Below are positions 27,692 through 36,990 of a DNA stretch of 64,000 nt, in pieces. The position numbers were made by a program, and so were the translations under genes. Under the pieces are notes generated by a model. The model was not told where the DNA came from and did no database searches. It saw only the letters and a list, made by a program, of their open reading frames with translations. Source of the stretch: Pelagibacterium limicola (lineage in GTDB: Bacteria > Pseudomonadota > Alphaproteobacteria > Rhizobiales > Devosiaceae). The DNA is taken from the NCBI RefSeq assembly GCF_015694405.1, contig NZ_JADQDB010000004.1, positions 1-64,000 on the forward strand, read 5' to 3'. The number at the start of each line of letters is the position of its first letter. Positions within the stretch are counted from its first letter, which is position 1.

Positions 27692-28489
27692 ATGACCAAA
27701 GCCGTAAAAACAATCCGCAAACTTGCGGGCGAGGCGCCTGTTGAAGCCGCGATCATCCTCGGTTCAGGCCTTTCCGATATCGGATCTATGTTGGCCGACA
27801 GCGTCACCATTCCGTTCGCCGAACTCAAGGGTTTCCCGCAGGGCGGCGTTTCCGGGCACGGCAAGGATCTGATTATCGGACAGCTGGGAGGCAAGCGCGT
27901 GGCCGTCCTCACCGGACGTCAGCATTATTACGAACATGGCAACGCCGCTGCCATGCGCCCCGCGCTTGAAACCCTTGCCGAGCTGGGCACCAGGACCCTT
28001 CTGCTCACCAATGCCGCCGGCTCGCTGGACATGGACATCCGGCCCGGCGACCTGATGCTGCTCAACGACCATATCAACTATGCCGGGATGAACCCGCTGA
28101 TCGGGGAAGAAACCGACCGTCGTTTTGTGAACATGGTCGATGCCTATGATCCCGAACTGCGCGCAACGACACATGCCATCGCCTCGCGGCTGGACATCCC
28201 GCTGCGCGAGGGTGTCTATCTGTGGTATTCTGGCCCTAGCTTCGAGACGGTCGCGGAAATCCGCATGGCCATCACGCTCGGCGCCAATGCGGTGGGCATG
28301 TCAACGGCACCCGAGGTGATCCTTGGCCGGTTCCTGGGGCTACGGGTCTGGGCCTGTTCCTCGATCACCAATATGGGGGCAGGGCTTTTGCAGGGTGAGG
28401 AAATTTCCCACACCCAGACAAAGGAAGTCGCAAAACTGGGGGCGGAAAAACTGATGCGCCTGATACCGGCGCTGGTGGAGGAGCTATGA
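27692..28489 (+). CDS. Purine-nucleoside phosphorylase (trimeric type)
   Basis: A 265-residue phosphorylase that splits purine (deoxy)nucleosides with phosphate to the base and (deoxy)ribose-1-phosphate. It has the phosphate site GSGLSDIG, the NAAGSL segment, YSGPSFETVAEIRM and the AVGMSTAPEV motif of the PNP/MTAP family. Size and motifs match the trimeric (PNP-I/PunA-like) class rather than hexameric DeoD. Its stop overlaps the deoC start (ATGAG). Confidence 0.94.
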   Translation: MTKAVKTIRKLAGEAPVEAAIILGSGLSDIGSMLADSVTIPFAELKGFPQGGVSGHGKDLIIGQLGGKRVAVLTGRQHYYEHGNAAAMRPALETLAELGTRTLLLTNAAGSLDMDIRPGDLMLLNDHINYAGMNPLIGEETDRRFVNMVDAYDPELRATTHAIASRLDIPLREGVYLWYSGPSFETVAEIRMAITLGANAVGMSTAPEVILGRFLGLRVWACSSITNMGAGLLQGEEISHTQTKEVAKLGAEKLMRLIPALVEEL

Positions 28490-29475
28490 GTCTCAAGATC
28501 GTCGATACCCAGCCGCACGCCCCGGTCCACAAGCGCAATCCCGGCTTCCCGCTCGATCTCGACTGGGTCGGTCGGGTCAGGATGAACCGCTCGGCGCTCG
28601 AACGCCGCGCCGCGACCATTAGCACGCGCCGCTCGGTCAAAAAGGACTATCAGCTTGCCTGGCTTTTGAAGGCCGTCTCGCTGATGGATCTGACGACGCT
28701 CAATTCCGACGACACGCCGGGCCGTGTCGAGCGGCTCTGCGCCAAGGCGCGCAATCCTATCCGTTCCGATCTTTTAAAGGCCATGGGCGTTGAAAAGCTT
28801 GGGCTCACGCCCGCAGCCGTCTGCGTCTATCACAATTTCGTCGCCACCGCGGTTAAGGCGCTTGAGGGCACCAGCATTCCCGTCGCGGCCGTTTCGACGG
28901 CCTTCCCGCACGGACTGACACCGCTCAGGATACGCCTTGCCGAAATCGAAGCCTCGGTCGCCGATGGCGCAAAGGAGATCGACATCGTCATTGAGCGTGG
29001 GCTGGTGCTCAACGGTCGGTGGGAAGAACTCTACGATCAGGTCAGGGCCATGCGCGAGGCGTGTGGTGAGGCCCATATCAAGACAATTCTCGGCACTGGC
29101 GAGCTGGCAACCCTCACCAATGTGGCGAAAGCGTCACTCGTCTGCATGCTGGCCGGCGCCGATTTCATCAAGACCTCGACCGGCAAGGAAAAGACCAACG
29201 CGACGCTCGCGACCTCGCTCGCCATGGTCCGCATGATCCGCTGGTTCCATGAGGAAACGGGGATCGAGATCGGCTACAAACCCGCAGGCGGCATCGCCAA
29301 GGCCAAGGACGCGCTGACGTATCTGGCGTTGATGAAAGAGGAACTGGGCCGCAAATGGCTCGAACCCCACCTCTTCCGCTTCGGCGCCTCCTCGCTGCTC
29401 ACCGATATCGAACGCCAGATCGAACACGGCCTCACCGGCCACTACGCCGCCGACTATCGCTTTGCGATGGCCTGA
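28486..29475 (+). CDS. deoC: Deoxyribose-phosphate aldolase
   Basis: A 329-residue class I aldolase that cleaves 2-deoxyribose-5-phosphate to glyceraldehyde-3-phosphate and acetaldehyde. The Schiff-base lysine lies in GADFIKTSTGK, and the second conserved lysine in GYKPAGGI. It is longer than the roughly 220-260-residue bacterial form because of an N-terminal extension of about 70 residues, which resembles the long eukaryote-like DeoC version. It overlaps pnp and is ten bases from the aldehyde dehydrogenase gene. Confidence 0.95.
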   Translation: MSLKIVDTQPHAPVHKRNPGFPLDLDWVGRVRMNRSALERRAATISTRRSVKKDYQLAWLLKAVSLMDLTTLNSDDTPGRVERLCAKARNPIRSDLLKAMGVEKLGLTPAAVCVYHNFVATAVKALEGTSIPVAAVSTAFPHGLTPLRIRLAEIEASVADGAKEIDIVIERGLVLNGRWEELYDQVRAMREACGEAHIKTILGTGELATLTNVAKASLVCMLAGADFIKTSTGKEKTNATLATSLAMVRMIRWFHEETGIEIGYKPAGGIAKAKDALTYLALMKEELGRKWLEPHLFRFGASSLLTDIERQIEHGLTGHYAADYRFAMA

Positions 29476-29485
29476 GGGACGGGAC

Positions 29486-31855
29486 ATGACAAAAATCGCT
29501 GAAATCTTCGAGACTCTCGAATACGGCCCGGCCCCGGAAGCTGCCGGCCCTGCGCTGGAATGGCTCGATAAGCACGGCAGGAAATTCGGCCATTTCATCG
29601 GCGGCAGCTTCACCAAGCCGTCAAAGGTCTTTGCCTCGACCAATCCCGCATCCGGCGAAAAGCTGGCGGAGATCTCCGAAGGCTCCGATGCTGATGTCGA
29701 TAAAGCGGTAAATGCGGCCCGTGCAGCGTTTCCGGCATGGTCCGGTCTCTCAGGCTTTGAACGCGCCAAATATCTCTACGCCATCGCTCGCCAGATACAG
29801 CGCGAAAGCCGCCTCTTCGCCGTGCTCGAAACGCTCGACAACGGCAAGCCGATCCGCGAAACACGCGATATCGATATCCCGCTCGTCGCCCGCCATTTCT
29901 ATCATCACGCCGGCTGGGCCCAGCACATTGCAAGGAGTTTCCCCGGCCAGGCCCCCTACGGCGTCTGCGGCCAGATCATCCCGTGGAACTTCCCGCTGCT
30001 GATGCTTGCCTGGAAAATTGCCCCCGCGCTCGCAGCGGGCAATACGGTGGTCCTGAAGCCTGCCGAATTCACCTCGCTCACCGCGCTGCTTTTTGCCGAA
30101 ATCTGCCAGCGCATCAGCCTGCCAGAAGGCGTCGTCAACATCGTCACCGGTGCGGGCAAGACCGGGGAGGCTATCGTCAATCACCCCGACATCGACAAGA
30201 TCGCCTTTACGGGCTCCACCGAAGTCGGCAAGATCATCCGCCGCGCCACCGCCGGGTCGGGCAAGGGCCTTTCGCTAGAATTGGGCGGAAAGTCTCCCTT
30301 CGTCGTTTTCGACGATGCCGATCTCGATAGCGCCGTCGAAGGCCTCGTCGATGCCATCTGGTTCAATCAGGGACAGGTCTGCTGTGCCGGCTCGCGCCTT
30401 CTGGTCCAGGAAAGCGTCGAGGAGAAATTCATCGCCAAGATCAAGGCGCGCATGGCGACGCTTCGGGTCGGCGATCCACTCGATAAATCCGTCGATATCG
30501 GCGCGCTGGTTGCTCCCGTTCAGGTCGAGCGTGTGCTGGATCTCTTGAAAGCGGGGAAGAAGGAGGGCGGCGAGTTCTATTCGCCCGATAGCGCCATCCC
30601 GGACAAGGGGTGCTTTGTCAGGCCCACTCTCGTCACCGGCATTTCCCCGGCCCACACGCTGGCTACCGAAGAAATCTTCGGCCCCGTGCTCGTTGCGATG
30701 AGCTTCCGTACGCCCGAAGAAGCGGTGGCGCTGGCCAACAACACGAAATACGGGCTCGCCGCTTCGGTCTGGACCGAGAACGTCAATCTGGCGCTCGATA
30801 TCGCCCCGCAAATCAAGGCCGGCGTCGTCTGGATCAACTCGACCAACCAGTTCGACGCCGCTGTCGGCTTCGGCGGTTACCGGGAGTCCGGCTTCGGCCG
30901 CGAGGGCGGCAGGGAGGGGATGGCCGCATATCTCAAGCCGGAATGGGAGAAAAAGCTCAAGGCCGCACCGGCCCCAAAACGCCCCGAGCCTTCAGGTGAA
31001 AACCAACACGAGGGCATCGACCGTACCGCAAAACTCTATATCGGCGGAAAGCAGGTCCGACCCGATTCCAGCTATGCCCGCCCCATTTACGGTCCCGACG
31101 GCAAACTGATCGGCGAAGTGGGGGAAGGCAACCGCAAGGATATTCGCAACGCTGTGGAAGCCGCACGCGGCGCGCTTGGTTGGGGCAAAGCGACCGCACA
31201 TCTGCGCTCGCAAATTCTCTATTACCTGGGCGAAAACCTCGATTATCGCAAAGCCGAATTCGCCGACCGCATCCGCGCAATGACCGGCGTATCGGCCAAC
31301 GCCGCGCGGCGTGAGGTGGAACTCTCCGTCGAACGCCTCTTTGCCTTCGGTGGCTGGGCCGACAAGTTCGATGGCGCGGTGCATAATCCACCAGCACGTA
31401 TGATGGCCGTCGCGATGGTCGAGCCCGTCGGCGTCCTCGCCATCGCTGCCCCCGACGAAAGCCCGCTGCTGGGCGCGCTCACGCTTCTTGCGCCTGCTAT
31501 TGCAATGGGCAATGCGGTTGTCATGGTTCCTTCCCAGCCTCACCCGCTGGCCATGACCGATTTCTATCAGGTCCTGGAAACGTCGGACGTTCCTGCGGGC
31601 GTCGTAAACATCGTCACCGGCGAGAAATCGAGCCTCGCAAAGACCCTCGCCGAGCACGACGGCGTGGACGGGGTCTGGTTTGCGGGATCGACGGAGGACA
31701 GCCGGATGGTCGAAGCCGCAAGCGCTGGCAACGTCAAGCAGAGCTGGACGACGCGCGGGCTGGCCTTCGATTGGGCCGACGCGGCATTGGAGGGAGATTA
31801 TCTCCTCAACCGCGCTACCCAGATCAAGAACGTCTGGGTGCCCTACGGCGCCTAA
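29486..31855 (+). CDS. Tandem aldehyde dehydrogenase with a degenerate second domain
   Basis: A 789-residue protein. Residues about 1-500 form a complete NAD(P)-dependent aldehyde dehydrogenase with WNFPLLML, LELGGKSPFVV (general base Glu) and the nucleophile Cys299 in GQVCCAGSR. Residues about 515-789 are a second, shortened aldehyde-dehydrogenase-like half that keeps the N-terminal nucleotide-binding part (VEPVGVLAIAAPDE; VVNIVTGEKSS) but ends before the catalytic Glu/Cys region. Placed right after deoC, it probably oxidises acetaldehyde from deoxyribose cleavage. Confidence 0.92.
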   Translation: MTKIAEIFETLEYGPAPEAAGPALEWLDKHGRKFGHFIGGSFTKPSKVFASTNPASGEKLAEISEGSDADVDKAVNAARAAFPAWSGLSGFERAKYLYAIARQIQRESRLFAVLETLDNGKPIRETRDIDIPLVARHFYHHAGWAQHIARSFPGQAPYGVCGQIIPWNFPLLMLAWKIAPALAAGNTVVLKPAEFTSLTALLFAEICQRISLPEGVVNIVTGAGKTGEAIVNHPDIDKIAFTGSTEVGKIIRRATAGSGKGLSLELGGKSPFVVFDDADLDSAVEGLVDAIWFNQGQVCCAGSRLLVQESVEEKFIAKIKARMATLRVGDPLDKSVDIGALVAPVQVERVLDLLKAGKKEGGEFYSPDSAIPDKGCFVRPTLVTGISPAHTLATEEIFGPVLVAMSFRTPEEAVALANNTKYGLAASVWTENVNLALDIAPQIKAGVVWINSTNQFDAAVGFGGYRESGFGREGGREGMAAYLKPEWEKKLKAAPAPKRPEPSGENQHEGIDRTAKLYIGGKQVRPDSSYARPIYGPDGKLIGEVGEGNRKDIRNAVEAARGALGWGKATAHLRSQILYYLGENLDYRKAEFADRIRAMTGVSANAARREVELSVERLFAFGGWADKFDGAVHNPPARMMAVAMVEPVGVLAIAAPDESPLLGALTLLAPAIAMGNAVVMVPSQPHPLAMTDFYQVLETSDVPAGVVNIVTGEKSSLAKTLAEHDGVDGVWFAGSTEDSRMVEAASAGNVKQSWTTRGLAFDWADAALEGDYLLNRATQIKNVWVPYGA

Positions 31856-31875
31856 AAAACAAGGAAAGCGACGAA

Positions 31876-32166
31876 ATGAGCGAAAAGATCGAGGTTCAAA
31901 ACCTCACGTCGCCCGGTCACATCTACCGCGTGGACAAGACCAAATACACTGCCGTCCGGGAAGCGGTCATGAAGCATATACCTGCCGATAAGCCGGGCAA
32001 AACACCGACAGAACTCATCGCCGCCATCAAGCCCGATCTCCCGCAAGACCTCTTCCCCGGCGGCGAAAAAGCCGGCTGGTGGTTCAAATGTGTCCAACTC
32101 GACCTCGAAGCCAAGGGGGTTATCAAACGCAGCCCCAAATCGCCGGTGCGTTTGCACAAGGTTTGA
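31876..32166 (+). CDS. DUF6958-like small protein in the nucleoside operon
   Basis: A 96-residue soluble protein with a compact helical appearance, the segment AGWWFKCVQLDLEAKGVI and a basic C-terminus (KRSPKSPVRLHKV). It resembles proteins labelled DUF6958, of unknown function; the look is of a small winged-helix-type fold. It lies 20 bases after the aldehyde dehydrogenase gene with an AAGGAAAG ribosome-binding site and 5 bases before deoA, so it is co-transcribed with nucleoside catabolism genes. Confidence 0.8.
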   Translation: MSEKIEVQNLTSPGHIYRVDKTKYTAVREAVMKHIPADKPGKTPTELIAAIKPDLPQDLFPGGEKAGWWFKCVQLDLEAKGVIKRSPKSPVRLHKV

Positions 32167-32171
32167 GGTTC

Positions 32172-33500
32172 ATGACTCTTCTCCCTCAGGAAATCATCGC
32201 CAGAAAGCGCGACGGCGAGGTGCTGTCCCGCGACCAAATTGCCGGTTTCATCGAAGGCCTAACCACGGGCACGGTTACCGACGCGCAGGCTGCCGCCTTT
32301 GCAATGGCGGTCTATTTCCGGAACATGGAGATCGACGAGCGCGTGGCCCTCACCCTCGCCATGCGTGATTCCGGAACCGTACTCGATTGGACCGGCCTCA
32401 ATGGCCCTGCCATCGACAAGCATTCCACCGGCGGGGTGGGCGACAACGTTTCGCTCATGCTCGGTCCAATCCTCGCAGCTTGCGGCGCCTACGTCCCGAT
32501 GATCTCGGGTCGCGGACTCGGCCATACCGGCGGCACGTTGGACAAATTCGACGCAATCGAGGGCTACAGCACCAACCCCGATATCGAAACCTTCCGCAAG
32601 GTGGTCGAGAAAGTAGGCTGCGCCATTATCGGGCAGACTGACGATCTGGCCCCGGCCGACCGTCGGCTCTATGCCATCCGGGACGTTACAGCGACAGTCG
32701 AAAACATCTCGCTCATCACCGCTTCTATCCTCTCAAAGAAGCTCGCCGCCGGGCTCGACGCGCTGATCCTCGACGTCAAGACCGGCTCGGGCGCCTTCAT
32801 GAAAACGCTCGAGGATTCGACCGATCTCGCAAACAGCCTCGTGACGGTCGCCAATGGTGCGGGCATGACCACGGGTGCGCTCATCACCGATATGAATGAG
32901 CCACTGGCCAGTGCCGCGGGCAACTGGCTTGAAGTAAGGAACGCCATCGATTTCCTCACGGGCGCGCAACGCGACGAGCGGCTTCTGGAAGTAACGCTCG
33001 ACCTTTGCGCCCACGGCCTCGTCCTCGGCGGCCTTGCGCTCGACCCCGACGATGGCTATCTGCGCGCCAAGGTGGCGCTGGAGTCCGGCGCGGCAGCCGA
33101 GAAGTTCGCTTCGATGGTGAATGCACTTGGCGGACCGTCCGATATCGATGGCCCGAGGCATGATGCCCGCCACGCCTGTCCAGTGGTTCGCGACGTCTTT
33201 GCCGACGAGGAGGGATATGTAACAGCCATCGATACGCGCGCCGTGGGCATGGCGGTCGTTGTCCTGGGCGGCGGACGCACCGACCCGAAGGCGAAAATTG
33301 ACCACGGCGTCGGCTTCGATCAGCTGTTAGGGCTCGGGGCACGAGCCGACAGCCGGACCCCCATCGCTCGCATCCACGCTCGCGATGCAGCCATAGCCGA
33401 CGACGCTGAACAACGCTTGAAAAATGCCTACCGCATCGGCGAGGCGCCCAAGCCAAACCCGGTCGTCTATCGCTATATCGAGCCAACGGGTAACAACTGA
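32172..33500 (+). CDS. deoA: Thymidine phosphorylase
   Basis: A 442-residue pyrimidine nucleoside phosphorylase that converts thymidine and deoxyuridine to the base and deoxyribose-1-phosphate. Motifs: [31 protein letters not shown] (family signature) and [11 protein letters not shown]. Its length matches bacterial DeoA. The stop overlaps the deoB start, so the two are coupled. The frame extends upstream across the DUF6958-like gene only as a shadow. Confidence 0.96.
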   Translation: MTLLPQEIIARKRDGEVLSRDQIAGFIEGLTTGTVTDAQAAAFAMAVYFRNMEIDERVALTLAMRDSGTVLDWTGLNGPAIDKHSTGGVGDNVSLMLGPILAACGAYVPMISGRGLGHTGGTLDKFDAIEGYSTNPDIETFRKVVEKVGCAIIGQTDDLAPADRRLYAIRDVTATVENISLITASILSKKLAAGLDALILDVKTGSGAFMKTLEDSTDLANSLVTVANGAGMTTGALITDMNEPLASAAGNWLEVRNAIDFLTGAQRDERLLEVTLDLCAHGLVLGGLALDPDDGYLRAKVALESGAAAEKFASMVNALGGPSDIDGPRHDARHACPVVRDVFADEEGYVTAIDTRAVGMAVVVLGGGRTDPKAKIDHGVGFDQLLGLGARADSRTPIARIHARDAAIADDAEQRLKNAYRIGEAPKPNPVVYRYIEPTGNN

Positions 33501-34717
33501 TGCCGCGTGCCATCCTTTGCCTCCTCGACAGTTTCGGCATCGGCGGGGCACCCGACGCCGCAGATTTTGGCGACGAGGGTTCCAACACCCTTGGCCATAT
33601 CGCCCAAGCCTGTGCTTCGGGAAATGGCGATGTGCCAGGGGTAAGGTCCGGGCTGCTCAACCTGCCCAATATGGACGCATTGGGCCTTGGTGCGGCGGCG
33701 GAACTTTCGACCGGCAGTGTTCCTCCCGGCCTCACCAACCAGCCCAAGGGCGGCCGTTGGGGCGTGGGGCGCGAGGTGTCCATCGGCAAGGACACACCGT
33801 CCGGCCACTGGGAGATCGCCGGCGTCCCGGTGCCTTTCGAATGGGGCTACTTTCCCAATACCGTTCCCACCTTTCCTGACGACCTCGTTGAAAACGTCAT
33901 CCGCGCGGGGAACGTCCCCGGCATCCTCGGCAATTGCCACGCATCGGGCACCACGATCATAGAGGAGCTTGGTGAGGAATCGATCCGCACCGGCAAGCCC
34001 ATCTGCTACACCTCGATCGACAGCGTTTTCCAGATCGCGGCGCATGAAACCCATTTCGGACTCGAAAGGCTCTATGAGCTCTGCGAAAAGACCTTCGCAT
34101 TCACTGCGCCCATGAAAATCGGCCGTGTCATCGCCAGGCCTTTTGTCGGCGAGGACGCGGCCAGTTTCAAGCGCACTGGCAATCGCCGCGACTTCGCCAT
34201 TGAACCGCCCGAGCCGACCCTGCTCGATCGCGCAACGGAAGCGGGGCGTCAGGTCTATGCCGTGGGCAAGGTCTCGGACATCTATGCCGGGCGCGGCATC
34301 ACCCACAAGATCAAGGCCTCGGGCAATATGGTCCTCTTCGACCGCACGCTAGAAGCCCTCGATATGGCCACGGATGGTGCGCTGATCTTCACCAATTTCG
34401 TGGATTTCGACACCGAATACGGCCACCGCCGCGATCCTGGCGGTTATGCGGGGGCGCTGGAAGCCTTCGATGCCCGCCTGCCCGAACTGATCGCCAGGCT
34501 GCGCAACGACGACCTGCTTGTCCTTACAGCCGATCACGGTAACGATCCAACCTGGCCGGGCACCGATCACACTCGTGAGCAGGTGCCAATCCTGTTGTTT
34601 TCCCGATCTTTGGCACCCGGGAGCATTGGCTTGCGCCCCGTTCTGTCCGATATTGGCGAAACCATTGCCCATTGGCTCGGTCTCGCGCCGGGTCCCCACG
34701 GCACCAGTGCGCTATAA
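33500..34717 (+). CDS. deoB: Phosphopentomutase
   Basis: A 405-residue alkaline-phosphatase-superfamily mutase that interconverts (deoxy)ribose-1-phosphate and -5-phosphate. Metal ligands and active site are visible in [23 protein letters not shown] (the phosphorylated Thr), [16 protein letters not shown]. It supplies deoxyribose-5-phosphate to DeoC. It overlaps deoA and is 16 bases before upp. Confidence 0.96.
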   Translation: MPRAILCLLDSFGIGGAPDAADFGDEGSNTLGHIAQACASGNGDVPGVRSGLLNLPNMDALGLGAAAELSTGSVPPGLTNQPKGGRWGVGREVSIGKDTPSGHWEIAGVPVPFEWGYFPNTVPTFPDDLVENVIRAGNVPGILGNCHASGTTIIEELGEESIRTGKPICYTSIDSVFQIAAHETHFGLERLYELCEKTFAFTAPMKIGRVIARPFVGEDAASFKRTGNRRDFAIEPPEPTLLDRATEAGRQVYAVGKVSDIYAGRGITHKIKASGNMVLFDRTLEALDMATDGALIFTNFVDFDTEYGHRRDPGGYAGALEAFDARLPELIARLRNDDLLVLTADHGNDPTWPGTDHTREQVPILLFSRSLAPGSIGLRPVLSDIGETIAHWLGLAPGPHGTSAL

Positions 34718-34733
34718 TAACCAGAGCGGCCTC

Positions 34734-35363
34734 ATGCAGAACCTGACCGTCGTAGACCACCCCCTTGTCCAGCACAAGCTCACCATCATGCGCTGCAAGG
34801 ATACCTCGACGGCGAGTTTCCGGCGGCTGTTGCGCGAGATTGCCCACCTGCTTTGCTACGAAGTGACCCGCGATCTCGAGGTCGAATACATCGAAATCGA
34901 AACGCCTGTCAGCGCCATGAAGGCGCCAACCCTCAAGGGCAAGAAGCTCGTTTTCGCCTCGATCCTGCGCGCCGGTGAAGGGCTGCTCGAAGGCATGCTC
35001 GATCTTGTCCCTTCGGCCCGCGTCGCTCATATCGGGCTCTATCGCAATCCCGAGACGCTCGAAGCGGTCGAATATTACTTCAAGGCGCCGTCCGACGTCG
35101 CGGACCGGCTGGTCATCGTCGTCGATCCCATGCTGGCCACCGCCAATTCGGCAATTGCGGCTGTGCAGAAACTCAAGGACCGCGGCGCCAACGACATTCG
35201 CTTCCTTTGCTTGCTGGCCGCCCCCGAAGGCGTCGAGCGCTTCACCACCGCCCACCCTGACGTCCCCATCTTCACTGCCAGCCTCGATGAAAAGCTCAAC
35301 GACCACGGGTACATTGTACCCGGCCTTGGCGATGCCGGCGACCGCATGTACGGCACGAAATAA
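34734..35363 (+). CDS. upp: Uracil phosphoribosyltransferase
   Basis: A 209-residue type I phosphoribosyltransferase that makes UMP from uracil and PRPP, salvaging the base released by DeoA and related enzymes. The PRPP loop is [12 protein letters not shown], and the C-terminal uracil-binding region ends [17 protein letters not shown]. It is the last gene of the nucleoside operon and converges on cobU/cobP. Confidence 0.96.
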   Translation: MQNLTVVDHPLVQHKLTIMRCKDTSTASFRRLLREIAHLLCYEVTRDLEVEYIEIETPVSAMKAPTLKGKKLVFASILRAGEGLLEGMLDLVPSARVAHIGLYRNPETLEAVEYYFKAPSDVADRLVIVVDPMLATANSAIAAVQKLKDRGANDIRFLCLLAAPEGVERFTTAHPDVPIFTASLDEKLNDHGYIVPGLGDAGDRMYGTK

Positions 35364-35378
35364 CGGGATACCTTGCGC

Positions 35379-35407
35379 GGGACCGATCAAAGATCGGGTG
35401 CGGTCCC
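35379..35407. terminator. Hairpin between convergent upp and cobU/cobP
   Basis: GGGACCG at 35379-35385 pairs with CGGTCCC at 35401-35407, and an inner arm CCGATC pairs with GATCGG across an AAA loop. It lies between two convergent genes and overlaps the last codons of cobU/cobP. No clear T-run follows, so termination in either direction is only likely. Confidence 0.35.
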
Positions 35408-35917
35408 CTTGACGACCATCGGTATGCCCGCGACCACCAGATAGACGTGCGCGCATGTTTCGGCGAGCCTTTGATGGGCCGCGCCGGCGAGGTCGCGGAA
35501 GGTCCGTCCGAGCGGGTGGTCGGGTACGATGCCCATGCCCACTTCGTTTGATACCAAGATGATGCGCGTGGATTCTATCGCTGCCAGCATGTCGACGAGG
35601 TCCTCGACTTCATCGGCCACGTCCCGCTCCATGCTCAAAAGGTTGGTGATCCAGAGCGTCAGGCAGTCTACGAGAACGACGTCATGGTTCTGGGTGGCGG
35701 CAAAGATCGTTTGGGCCAGCTCCATGGGCTCCTCGATCGTTGTAAAGCGCCCCTCGCGCTGGCGCTGGTGCGACGCGACCCGTTCCGCCATTTCGTCGTC
35801 CAGCGCCTCCGCCGTCGCAAGGTAGGCCGGGCTTGCGCCCATGCGCATGGCCAGCCGCTCGGCCAGCGTGGTTTTGCCGGAGCGCGCGCCGCCCAGCACC
35901 AGAATATGTTGGCTCAT
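35387..35917 (-). CDS. cobU: Adenosylcobinamide kinase / adenosylcobinamide-phosphate guanylyltransferase
   Basis: A 176-residue bifunctional enzyme (CobU in Salmonella, CobP in Pseudomonas) that phosphorylates adenosylcobinamide and then adds GMP to form adenosyl-GDP-cobinamide. The P-loop is LGGARSGKTTLAE (about residues 8-20), with DCLTLWITNLL and SNEVGMGIVPDHPLGR as family landmarks. It is far from the main cobalamin run, alone on the reverse strand. The partners cobV/cobS, cobC and cobT are not in the window. Confidence 0.95.
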   Translation of the reverse strand: MSQHILVLGGARSGKTTLAERLAMRMGASPAYLATAEALDDEMAERVASHQRQREGRFTTIEEPMELAQTIFAATQNHDVVLVDCLTLWITNLLSMERDVADEVEDLVDMLAAIESTRIILVSNEVGMGIVPDHPLGRTFRDLAGAAHQRLAETCAHVYLVVAGIPMVVKGTAPDL

Positions 35918-36015
35918 TTCCCAATCCGCCGCTTGACTGTCAGGCTAAACGCGATACCACGCTTGCCCGTTCCTGCGTTTGCGTACACCCTGCTGCGTCA
36001 ATTACGATTTGACCA

Positions 36016-36021
36016 TATAAT
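36016..36021 (+). promoter_or_regulatory. Candidate -10 box before the sugar-kinase/zwf operon
   Basis: A consensus TATAAT lies in an AT-rich patch 57 bases before the TTG start at 36078. No strong -35 box is seen at the usual distance (the bases there read CTGCGT), so this rests on the -10 alone. Confidence 0.35.
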
Positions 36022-36077
36022 ACTTTTGTCTTAGTGCCTCGTCGTCAACCGTAGCCGCAGTCAGGGAGCTATCGGCC

Positions 36078-36956
36078 TTGCCCAGATATTACCTCGGAGT
36101 CGATGGTGGCGGCACCAATTGCCGCGTGCGCCTCGCCGATGCTGATCTCAACCCTATTGCCGAAGTGACCAATGGCCGCTCGAACCTTCAGCTTGAGAAT
36201 GGCGAGCCGGCTTATCGCTCGATAACCGAGGGGACGCGCGAGGTTTTCGCGATGGCCGGGGTTGAGTTTGCAGAAACTGCCAATACCCATGCCTGCTTCG
36301 GCATGGCCGGCGGCCGGCTGCCATCGGCACGCGACGCCTTCGCTGCGCGAGAATGGCCTTTTGCAAAAGTGACGATCTACGACGACATCGATATCGCCCG
36401 GGCAGGCGCTCACGAAGGCCAGGACGGCGCAGTGATCATCGTGGGTACCGGCTCTGCCGGCATGGCGCTGGTGGCGGGCAAGCGCTATCAGGTCGGTGGC
36501 TGGGGCTTCCACATAGGGGATCAGATGTCCGGTGCCATTCTGGGCCGCGAACTGGTCCGCTACGCCGTTGAAGCGACCGATGGGCTTATCGAAGGTTCCC
36601 CGCTCACTGACGCTGTGATCGAAAAGCTCGGGGGTTCGCTCGATGCGGTCATGGCCTGGAGCTTCGAGAAACGCCAGCCCGCCGATTATGGCGCGCTGAT
36701 GCCGATGTTCATCGAAGCCTACGACAAGGGCGATCCGGTGGCCCAAAAGCTCATGGAAATCGAGCTTCGCTACATCGATCGCTACGTTGCATATTTCAAG
36801 AAGTGTGGTGCAAACTCACTTGCTGTCGTTGGCGGGTTCGGGCAGCGGCTTCTGCCGCTCCTTGAAGCGCGCTATGGCGATTATGTTTGCCTACCCCGCA
36901 CGGAACCGCTTAACGGTGCTCTTATTCTGGCCCGCCAGAATGCGGCATCGGCCTGA
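36078..36956 (+). CDS. BadF/BadG-type sugar kinase (N-acetylglucosamine/glucokinase-like)
   Basis: A 292-residue ASKHA-fold ATPase of the BadF/BadG/BcrA/BcrD family, which includes N-acetylglucosamine and N-acetylmuramate kinases. Motifs: YLGVDGGGTNCR (phosphate 1), VGTGSAGM, and GGWGFHIGDQ. The TTG start at 36078 is preceded by AGGGAG; no ATG start with a ribosome-binding site is nearby. As the first gene of a zwf-pgl-edd cluster it could phosphorylate glucose or an amino sugar; the substrate is not decidable from sequence. Confidence 0.88.
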   Translation: MPRYYLGVDGGGTNCRVRLADADLNPIAEVTNGRSNLQLENGEPAYRSITEGTREVFAMAGVEFAETANTHACFGMAGGRLPSARDAFAAREWPFAKVTIYDDIDIARAGAHEGQDGAVIIVGTGSAGMALVAGKRYQVGGWGFHIGDQMSGAILGRELVRYAVEATDGLIEGSPLTDAVIEKLGGSLDAVMAWSFEKRQPADYGALMPMFIEAYDKGDPVAQKLMEIELRYIDRYVAYFKKCGANSLAVVGGFGQRLLPLLEARYGDYVCLPRTEPLNGALILARQNAASA

Positions 36957-36990
36957 TCGAATAGCCCTGGAACTGGAGGCTCGCAGCCAA

